From Corythucha ciliata (lineage: Eukaryota; Arthropoda; Insecta; Hemiptera; Tingidae), in NCBI GenBank assembly GCA_038030265.1, contig CM075941.1:8246001-8310000 (forward strand): a stretch of DNA of 64,000 nt, given 5' to 3'. Position numbers and translations under genes: made by a program. The notes beneath the pieces are model-generated. The model was not told the DNA's origin. It ran no database searches and saw only the letters and a list, made by a program, of their open reading frames with translations. Below, in pieces: positions 44,210-52,440 of the stretch. The number at the start of each line of letters is the position of its first letter. The stretch's first letter is position 1.

Positions 44210-44760
44210 GAATGCATGATCGACTGTGTGAATATTTGGCCTCTGAAATGACGGCATTACGGGGACACAAGTCTGATTCTGGCAAATTTCTTCATCTGTT
44301 CGAGATTCTTGCGAAGTACAGCCCAGATGCCTGAGTATATCTGGAAAGTCTTGCACACAATCGTAAATATCAGTCCAGAGCGACGTCGAATTTGCTTAGC
44401 CCCTTGAATCACAATCGTCTCCTAGACGCAATGAAGTTGTGCGTTACGAAAGAGATTGGCAGACGAGTAGCTGTAAACAAAGTATGGGCTCTAATCGCTG
44501 ATGGCACCCAAGATGTGAATAAAAAAGAAATCTTAGCTCTCATTATTCGATATCTCGAAAAATCTGATGGCTTGCATATGCCCCGGACTGCGACGGAACG
44601 ACTGGTGCATGTATTCGCTCCAGTTAGCTCAACTGGTGCCAGTTTGAAGGATCGAATCATCGGCTCTCTGAAGACTTTGGGGATTCCCGTTGAAGACTTG
44701 GTGGGCCAAAGCTACGATGGCGCTGGAAAAATGAGTGGAAAAATACAAATGCCCGGGTTT
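44210..44760 (+). pseudogene. hAT transposase DUF4371/RNase H-like part, truncated
   Basis: From about 44250 the frame reads ALRGHKSDSGKFLHLFEILAKY, typical of the DUF4371 region of ZMYM1-like hAT transposases. A TGA interrupts at 44331-44333. The next open part (44392-44790) contains LIADGTQDVNKKEILALIIRYL and SYDGAGKMSGK, equivalent to the first DDE aspartate region and the conserved YDGAAxMSG motif. After a frame change at MSGK, homology stops. The C-terminal dimerisation domain (hAT_C) is gone. So the element cannot mobilise itself. Confidence 0.8.
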
Positions 44761-45018
44761 GAGTATTTCGGTGATACATATTATTTATGATACTGAAGCT
44801 GCACCATATCCAACGCGTGCGGTTTTATGCTCTATTCAAGTAGGCGGGCGCGCACAAATCTGTCCGGGGGGGTCAAGTCATGATCGCTGGCCTTGTATTT
44901 CTTTGGAAGCATTCCGACACGGGTAAGTAGCTCCCTCCTCCGCAACGAGACTGGTCCGTCTGTGACCGCGATGGATCTGTTCGTGCTCGCCATTGTGAAT
45001 TGGGCAGTTGAGTGTAAT

Positions 45019-45300
45019 GCCCGTATTTAAGAACGTTCCTTGACATTAAGCATCCCTGGAAATTCATTACAACGGATGTTTTTATTGTGATAAAAACTGT
45101 TCTAAACGGCTCCTTGACTCTAGGAAACTTCAAGGAACGTTCGTTAAAATACGGGCCTTAGGTCCATCTATTATGAACTTTCCTTGAAGTTTCCTTGAGC
45201 ACGGAACCTTTGAAAACAGTTTTGGCCAGAATAAAATAATCTTTTCTAGCAAATTTCAAGGGTTCCTTAATTTAATGTCAAGGAACGGTACCTAATAAAT
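45019..45300. repeat. MITE pair or composite palindrome with CCCGTATTT ends
   Basis: GCCCGTATTTAAGAACGTTC at 45019 pairs with the reverse complement ending at 45156, making a 138-base MITE-like unit. The stretch TTCCTTGACATTAA inside the left arm recurs inverted at about 45280-45296, enclosing a second inverted repeat. It is related to the PIF-like ends at 25774 and 27773. Confidence 0.6.
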
Positions 45301-45746
45301 AATGTGGGTGGGCATTGGCCCCTTATTATACCACTTGAAAAACGCTTCTAAAGCGACCGTGGAAACTGATGATTTTCTCCCAGCAAACACTGGTTTGTCA
45401 GTTACAAGTATTTACGAGAATCTAATAGCGAATTCCATTTGCATGAAATTCTGCACTGGAGAAGTCCATTTCCATCCCTCTCCTCTGAATTAATACGTAA
45501 TTATATGTTAATGGAGAAGGCGAGCGGAAACGAATCGGGCAGAATTTCATATGCAAGTAAGTTCAAGAAGTCTATGAATGCGTCCCATATACCTGTTTTC
45601 CCCGTTGCATTTAACGCCCCGTAAAAGTACAAACTAACTGGATCCTCTGCGTGTGTGATGAATGCTCATCAATTATGACCGGTGGGGGGGTAAGCTCTTT
45701 TCAGGGGGGGAGTGCCTCCAGCTTTCAGGGGGGATAGACGCCACTG

Positions 45747-45754
45747 GACATCTG
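45747..45754. repeat. Target-site duplication, right copy (GACATCTG)
   Basis: Eight bases identical to 37010-37017. Confidence 0.9.
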
Positions 45755-46033
45755 TAAAGCATTATGGAAGTTATACCGACAGGTGTTACAGCGGAACATG
45801 ATTTCAATTTCCAATGAGCTTCGGAAAGGCTTCACCATTCATATTTGAACTTCTGTTGCTCTTCCCTTAGTCAATGTAACCGAAGCCGTGGGAAGAAATT
45901 AGGTTAGTTCCAGGAATATTTTTAAAGAAGTCCTATGGAAGTGGACATCCATTAGACTTCTTTTAGACTGCTTACAACAAGCTTTATCTTGCTTCATAAA
46001 GCCTCTGTAGCATACACTATAGAAGCGACTCAC

Positions 46034-46213
46034 CTGATTACCAAATCATTTTTCACTTTTGTCTGTGCTGTGACATGATAGTGTGGCGCACGGAACGACG
46101 CACGGAAATTTGGTCCAGTCATCTCCTGGATTTCCGGGCTTTTTGAAAGCATTGATCTTGGCGCTCTTAGGTGGCCAAAAAAGCAATCCGTCTTTCTCCC
46201 ATTTAGATGGAAC
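46034..46213 (-). pseudogene. Fragment resembling the N-terminal region of DUF4806 proteins
   Basis: On the minus strand 46213 to about 46090 reads VPSKWEKDGLLFWPPKSAKI then NAFKKPGNPGDDWTKFPCVV. The order VPSxW, then WPP, K(I/L), and P..xW is the conserved start of many insect transposon-associated proteins with DUF4806. A stop follows some 15 codons later; a donor-like CAG then GTGAGT lies at 46033. The N-terminal side is cut by the AT-rich repeat at 46214. The piece may belong to a TE gene or a host gene and is likely broken. Confidence 0.4.
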
Positions 46214-46400
46214 CAGGGCTGGGCAGTAATTGAATTACGTAATTCAATTAGAACTAGTAATTGGTAATTGATAACAACACGCCATTGTAATTGTTAATTT
46301 GTAAATTGTAAAAGCACTTTTTCGAAGTAATTTTTAATTAACAATTACCAATTACATTTCCATCTTCAGAGCCAATATTACTTCGAAAACTCAGCGGGTA
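46214..46400 (+). mobile_element. hAT-like MITE end (CAGGGCTGGGCAGTAATTG)
   Basis: The CAGGGCTGGGCAGTAATTGA start is a form seen in many hAT MITEs, followed by AATTAC/TAATTG palindromes. The preceding eight bases are GATGGAAC. I found no matching right terminus, so it may be truncated. Confidence 0.45.
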
Positions 46401-46619
46401 CTATTTCGCGCCTTACTGGGAGCTTTTGGAGGAGTTTTTGCATGAAATTCTCTGAAAAATAAGAGTTTCAAAGCAATTATGACACAAGCACAAGAACAGA
46501 GGCGGGTAATTTCACATTTTAGTCATCATTCCACCCAGCCAGCACACTCTTGAATCTGGACATCTTGCTGTCCTCATCATAGCCTCAATCTCTCAGTTAA
46601 GGGCGACTTTTGGACTCTA

Positions 46620-47985
46620 CCCGCAAATTAGCGCTTTTCTCAATTTTGGCAGAGTGTATCGTTCTTCTCAATTTCAGCCGCACATTAGCGGTTTTGCCCC
46701 ACTCCCTACCATAGCCATGAATTTGCGCATTTTCTCAACTTTAGCAGCAAAGTATCGTTTTTATCCCGTGAGCGATTTTTCTTAATTATCCACGAGTTTT
46801 GGCGTTTTCCTAAATTTTAGCAGCATATTACCGATTTTTTAATTTTTTTACCAGGCGATTAGCACTTTTCTCAGTTTCAGCTGGAAATTAACGTTTTTCT
46901 TAAGTGTTTTCCTCAATATTAGCCGCAAAATAGAGAGACTTTTCACGAATTAGGATTTGTTTGGTTCACCACACGCAATGCATTAGCGATTTTTCTCAGT
47001 TTACTCGCGAATTAGCGGTTTCATCACCTATTGCCACAAATTGGCGTTTCTTTTTTCAATTTCAGCCTGAAAAGTTGCCTTCAGAATCCGCAAATTGGCG
47101 TATATTCCGTTTTTAGCGCAAATTAGAATTTTTTCTCAATTTCAACCGCGAATTAGCGCTTTTTTTAAATTGTAGCGGCGACGCGTCGTAGCGTTTCAAA
47201 CCTGTGAATTAGCGAATTTTCTCAATTTCAGTCACAAATTGGCGTCTGGCGCAATTTTAGCTGTAAATTGGCGATTTTTTCCTTTCTTAGCCGCGAATTA
47301 GCACTTTTCTCAATTTTAGGCTTAAAATTAACCTTTCTCTTAATTTTGACTAGGCTGATTATTCTGTTTTCTAAATATCACCCGCATATTAGCGGTTTTT
47401 CACATTTTACCACCGCATTAGCAATTTTGTATAGCTTTTATAGATATAGATTATTGTTTCTTTTCAGTTCTAGCTGTGAAGTAGCGTATTTTTTAACATT
47501 GTACTACAGCCATGCATGAATTTGCCATTTTTCTGAATTTTAGCCACAAAAATGCCTTCAGAAGGTGCGAATTTAAATTATAAATGTAAATTATTTTTTT
47601 TCAAACCAAAATATTTACATCTATCCATCAATTTCTGTCAAAAAATCATCATTTTTAAATTATAAATTACACGACACTTATTTCGAGAATTAGTGATGTT
47701 TCTCAATTTTAGCAGCATGGTAGCGTTTCCAACCCGTGAATCACCTACCTAGTTTTGTCAATTTTTGCCAAGAATTGGCGTTTGAGTCAATTTAAGCTGC
47801 AAATTAGCAATTTTTTTCCATTTTTAACAGCGAGAATTAGCACTTTTCCCAAATTTGAACTGAAAATTAACGTTTTTCTTAATTTTAGCTGCGCTAATTG
47901 GTGATTTTTTCAATTTTTGCCGCGAATTAGTGATTTTCTTCATTTTTCATCCGCAAATTAACGTTTTTCCACAACTTTATATCTC
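46620..47985 (-). repeat. 30-bp minisatellite array A (block 6)
   Basis: The orientation is the same as blocks 2 and 4. The array has an AT-rich non-repeat interruption at about 47560-47680. It continues directly into arrays of type C and B. Confidence 0.9.
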
Positions 47986-48199
47986 ACAACTTTATAACCC
48001 CGATCGACGGCCTTACGATTGCCTTCAGTTAAACTGACAGTGTATGGGGCGCTTTAAACCCCGACAAATACAAACAAAAACGGCCAGATATTCAAAGTAA
48101 CAGTTAGTCCGTTTGAAAACGTTTTCAAACTCTCTGGCGAATGCGTTCAGTTTACTTGCTAAAGTGATTCGTTCTAACGAATCAAGCTAAAAACGAACT

Positions 48200-48320
48200 A
48201 AGATTTCATCCCAAAAACGTTCCTAAACTGACGATTTCACCCTGAAACTTGCGGTTCCACCAAAAAAAATATTACTTTACCTCAAAACTGAATATTTTAC
48301 TTCAAAATTGACATTTTGTT
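48200..48320 (-). repeat. Array C (AAACTGACGATTTCACCC type), short
   Basis: Several units of about 20-25 bases built on AAACTGACGATTTCACCCTG and CAAAACTGAATATTTTACTT occur here. The same words, in reverse complement, occur at 61490-61980. Confidence 0.7.
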
Positions 48321-49120
48321 GGGCACAGCTTTTCAGGGCACATATAGTCAGTTTTGATGATTTCAAGGCCATTTTTAGGGCGCACAGTCTTTCCTGTTAT
48401 AGGAGCGAATAGTAAGTCCCAAGTCAGGGCGAGAACAGCCAGGTTGGCCATTTTCGGCGCTCCGAATGGTCTATTTTGCCATTTTCAGGGCAGGAGTCAC
48501 TTGTTCAGACATTTTTAGAGGTCGATTCGTCAGGTAATACATTTCTAGAGCTCGTAAAGTAAATTCGGCAATTTCTAGGGTTCAAATATAGTAATTTTAG
48601 CCATTTTAAAGACACGAATCGTCAGTTTTGCCATTTTGAGGGCTCAAATACCTATAGTCCATCAAGCCAAGCCATGAAGTTTGACCATTCCTGGTGCGCA
48701 AATCGTCGATTTTGCCATTTTCAGGGAAGGAATAATCTTTTTTGGCATTTCCAGGGCACGTGAAGTCAATTTGGCCGTTTTCAGGGCTTGATTAGTCCGG
48801 CAAGCCAAAAGCGCGCATTATGGTCATACTTGGCTCAAGAATGGCCAGTCTGATCAATTTTAGCGCACGAATAGTCGATTTTTGCTACTTTCGGGCGGTA
48901 ATCATGATCTTTTTAGGCATTTTCAGAAGTTCACCAGTTGCCACCAATTTTTAGGGCGCGTGAAGTCCAGTTTTAGCCTTTTGCAAAACGCGAATCGACA
49001 GTTTTGTATTTGTGGGCGTGAGTTTAGTTACTTTAGCCGTTTTTATAGTGCAAATAGCTAGTTTTTACAATTTTTAGGCAGTGAAAAGGCTGTCAAACCA
49101 GTTTTAGTAGAGGGAACCAC
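48320..49120 (-). repeat. 30-bp array B (block 6)
   Basis: A tandem unit of about 30 bases, AGTCAGTTTTGCCATTTTTA plus GGGCGCGAAT, with strong decay. It is different in sequence from array A but has the same period and the same style of divergence. The reverse complement occurs at 60000-61480. Confidence 0.8.
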
Positions 49121-49359
49121 ACCATTTCTCTACATATAGCACCTCTTTTGAGCAAATCCTGAATCCGCGTCTGTCTGCGAAAATGGTATTCTAGGACGCA
49201 AAAACGGCGAGTTTGGTCTTTGAATCATGTCACTCTTGCGATATCCGTTTTGTGAGCGACAACCCGTTGATGTTTATTTCTTTATTATTGAAATCCGTGA
49301 AGTTATTTTTTTGTTAGTGAGAGCCGACGAAACACAATGTGATTATCCTGAAAGAATTG

Positions 49360-49467
49360 TACTTTCAGAATGCATCTAGGGGCGGGTAACTGCCCCAGTA
49401 AATCTGCATTTTTGAGTCTAGGAGAAGGGCAGCTGCCTAGCCCTGCCCCCCTCTGGCTATGCCTATG
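49360..49467 (-). mobile_element. hAT-like right end of block 6
   Basis: In reverse complement it starts CATAGGCATAGCCAGAGGGG and continues GGCAGGGCTAGGCAGCTGCC. This matches the right end of block 3 (CATGGGCGTAGCCAGCGG; GGGCAGCTGCCC) including an intervening GACTCAAAAA-like segment. So arrays A, C and B here are the cargo of a block-3-like element. The left end is not found. Confidence 0.6.
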
Positions 49468-49512
49468 TTTCTAGGTAAATTCGTGTATTGCGGTTTTTGA
49501 TCCATGACTCAC

Positions 49513-49574
49513 CTTCATGTTTGCATTTGAAGCTGTGGGTTCGCCGTTCATAGGAGTAGCATCGGGGAAATTTT
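49513..49574 (-). CDS. Candidate small internal exon, 62 bp
   Basis: On the minus strand ACATTTATTTCCAG (acceptor) precedes 62 bases that end in AACATGAAG followed by GTGAGT (donor), both near consensus. Two frames are open across it: one reads NFPDATPMNGEPTASNANMK, the other KFPRCYSYERRTHSFKCKHE. The gene is unknown. Confidence 0.4.
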
Positions 49575-49959
49575 CTGGAAATAAATGTAAGTAATGTGAA
49601 TGTAATACGTAAAATGAGTAATTCTAGAAATGTCTTCGTCTCCTAGCACACTCACGTTATCTAACAAATAACATTACATTCGAATTAATTTTTTTTCTTG
49701 TATTTATTGTTATTTTACCACTGAGTTTCGGTAAAGCTTGCAATACAACCTTCTGGAGACCTAAAAGAAATTTGCTTATCGAAGTCTACCCGCCATTTTT
49801 CTTCTCCGTTGAGTTTCGCTACTAGACTCCTTTAATCCTGTTTAAGGCCTACTGCAGGTCCCTTATAGAAGCTGATGTCTCTGTAAAGTCATCCTATCTT
49901 CCTCTTATAGGTCCATCCGAAGCTCTCTACAACTTCGGTAATAATGGAAACCTTCAGCC

Positions 49960-50268
49960 TGTGACGGAATACCTACACGTCACCAATAAGAGACGAGGAT
50001 AAGGCAGCGCTCTCCCATAGATTCAGGGTCAGTTCCGTTCGAGCGATCCTTTGTCTAACAAGCTTCAACCCTTTCTTCCTCTCCCTTATTGGGACTATCA
50101 TCCCAACACTGGTTTGTGACATAAATGAGTTATTTATTTATTTAAAGAAGAATAATTATATATTTTATTTTATTTCATTTTTCTTTCGTGAGTCATTTTT
50201 TGTCCGCGAATTCCCTGGTCTTAATCCTCGAGCGCGGTACCGATCCGGAATAACCGCCGTCGGTCCGT
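49960..50268 (+). mobile_element. 5' LTR of Gypsy-type retrotransposon
   Basis: It starts TGTGACGGAATACC and is about 95% identical to 55751-56063. It ends GGTCGGTCCGT or GTCGGTCCGT; beyond this the copies differ. It contains a T/A-rich segment (TTATTTATTTATTTAAAG). The common end lacks the usual CA, so the exact limit is uncertain. Confidence 0.9.
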
Positions 50269-50586
50269 GTTCGGAACCTACACCTTTCCTTCTAATTTTC
50301 CAAATATCAGCAGGCATTTGTTTAATTTATTTATTTATTTTTTTTTTCTTTTTCAAGGAAACTTAATTTTCAATCACAAATCGCTACAAAAGCTGCGGAG
50401 TTTATTTTTGTTTCCGACCTTTGAGACAACGTTTGTTTCTTATCTTCAACTGTTTCCTCTCTTCATCGCTCTTAATACCTTTAATAAAGAGTCATTGACC
50501 CCTTCCCCCAACCCCCCATCCCAGGAGAAAGAGGCTTTTAACTTTATTTATCTCGTCTCTTTAAATTAATTTAATTGGCATCTGTA

Positions 50587-50867
50587 GCGTGTTCAAATTG
50601 TAAACATGTTTTCACGGAGGGAGAAAAGTATTTAGTTTGTACTGGGTGTCAAAAAATAAGATGCGAAGGATGTAGCAATACCTAATCTTAATGATTGCTG
50701 CAAGGTAACGCTTGAAAAGTTATTCTCAATGGTTACGGCCCTTAACCAAAACGTCAAGTCTCTCCAGAATACTGTGACTAATCACAACACCGAAATTAAA
50801 TCCCTCAAACAGACGAGCGGGGAAAATTCCCAAAAATAGGATAACATTCAGACACAACTCTCTTCTA
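50587..50867 (+). pseudogene. Gag N-terminus: Cys-rich finger and coiled coil, broken
   Basis: From 50587 the frame reads ACSNCKHVFTEGEKYLVCTG then CQKIRCEGCSN: three CxxC pairs, like a PHD/RING-type treble clef. No ATG is visible ahead in frame. A one-base change at about 50677 shifts to the frame of gag and gives NDCCKVTLEKLFSMVTALNQ and a heptad-like coil (VKSLQNTVTNHNTEIKSLKQ). A TAG at 50837-50839 then separates it from the large gag frame. A finger plus coiled coil ahead of Gag is known in some BEL and non-LTR proteins but is not usual in Gypsy Gag. Confidence 0.6.
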
Positions 50868-50869
50868 TC

Positions 50870-52060
50870 ATGTCGGCCCTGTCAGGTCAAACGGCTACAG
50901 GTGAGTCAAAATCGACCAATACTAAACCACCACCACTTTTCGCGGTTTCACAAGAGTCGCCGCCTACGACTGAAACCAAGCGAAAAGAAACCGTTCAATC
51001 TTTAAACTCGTTGGTTGAAGACACAAGTCACCTTTCGGGATCCACTGTCCCCCACGTATCGTGGCCAACAACTAGGACATTCAGTGGTGTGGCTCACCCT
51101 CCGACTTATCACTTCTCACAATTAAAACTATCTGAGTCTTTAATGCGGCTAATTGAAAAATTACCGAGATTTATGTCTCACAAGCCCAAATCAGTTTTTC
51201 GTTTCTTGCTAAAAATTTACGAGTTGAATGAAATAGCCCAAGACGTGTTCTACTTGATATTTTTCCACGCCGCTACACTACAACAAAATCCTCAGCTACA
51301 CCAAATATTTGCCAAACATCAAGACAAAATTACTTTCGAGATTTTAAAGCAGGAATTATTTTCTCGAAACCTCAATTTCTTGAGCATCACAAATTTAAAA
51401 CTACACTATGCCTACGAGCCTCAACTTTATAATCAATCATTTACTGATTATTGCTCAAGGAAAATCAAAATAGCAAAGATTCTTGATTATCCCCTTGAAC
51501 AAATTCTTCCTGCTACACTAGCCGGTGCATATGCAAGCACAAGAGCGAGATTCCACTTTAAGGCCCAACCGTCCTCTATGGACGAGCTCGTCGAGTTTGC
51601 TCAAGATATAGACCAAACTCACGTCGCTAAACCGTCTTGGACCTGCTGGAAGGCATATGAACCAAGGCAATCGCGTGGGAAATCGCCTATTCGATCACCC
51701 GAGCACTCGAAAGGCCAGAGTAGTAGCTCTCGTTACCAACAAAAACCATGGGCTGTTCCAAGGCAGCACTTCAGTGGTCGGCAGGATAACGCTCAATCAT
51801 CTCGTATTTTCAAGAATTATGGGGCAAAGAACGGAACTCATCACAAAGAACATCATTCTTCTACCACTAATCAAACATTTTACGTCATTTCAAAAGACAC
51901 GTTGACTACACCTGAGGTAAAAAAATTCTTAGATCAAACCCATAAAACTGAAGTGTCGGGGCCCAAAAAGGGTTTGGCGACAAATCAAACGCTCAAAAGC
52001 AATGAAAAGAAGTCCAGCAGGAAGGCAAAGCCTCCTCCCTCATACCCCGCCAATGATTGA
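50870..52060 (+). pseudogene. Gag main frame, 396 aa
   Basis: An open frame of 396 codons starts at ATG 50870 but probably belongs to a longer gag beginning near 50587. It has a Ser/Thr/Pro-rich linker, then a helical capsid-like region (LMRLIEKLPRFMSHKPKSVF, FRFLLKIYELNEIAQDVFYL). It ends with a basic, Ser/Arg-rich tail (RQSRGKSPIRSPEHSKGQSS). No CCHC zinc knuckle is present; the basic tail may bind RNA instead. It ends at TGA 52058-52060, in the same frame as the protease that follows. Confidence 0.7.
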
Positions 52061-52440
52061 CAATCTCTCCAGGGCGACTCAATTCAGACTATTTCATTGA
52101 GCTCGTCCAACCAAGTCGACATTACATTATTAAACCAGCATTCTCACCGAGCTCTGCTCGACACGGGGGCATCGATTTCGGCGGTTAGCGAACAACTATT
52201 TCGTAAAATTCAAAGCAATCTTGCTTCCCCCCCCCCCACAACATTGTTCTTGCAAAGTTTCTCTCGCGAATAAAAATACTACTACAATATCTCAATTTGT
52301 AGAACTTGAAGTATGCATTGGTAGCTACAGCACGTCTTATCGATTCTTCATCGTTCCGAATTTGACTGTACCAATCATTCTGGGTTACGATTTCATGAAG
52401 CATTCTGCAATGATCATCCATCCTGCTGCCAGAACTTTCC
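52061..52440 (+). pseudogene. Aspartic protease split by a C run
   Basis: Immediately after the gag TGA the same frame continues with HRALLDTGASISAVSEQLF, the retropepsin active site (D at about 52160). A run of about 11 C at 52228-52238 shifts it to the pol frame, which continues with the flap and the end of the domain (VELEVCIGSYSTSYRFFIVP, then IILGYDFM). The C run length is prone to slippage in replication and in sequencing. Confidence 0.75.

Larger units (their letters stand above)
37018..45746 (+). mobile_element. 8.7-kb hAT transposon with nested insertions
   Basis: The left end is CAGTGGCGTCTATC plus a G run and the right end, in reverse complement, is CAGTGGCGTCTATC plus a C run: a 14-base perfect inverted repeat. 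The subterminal motif TGGAGGC recurs on both sides. The eight bases GACATCTG flank it without mismatch. It holds a decayed TTF/DUF4371 transposase (43483-44760). A 1.3-kb hAT element, two or three MITEs and GAGACC and AATATTC repeats lie inside. The autonomous parent was probably about 5-7 kb. Confidence 0.88.
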
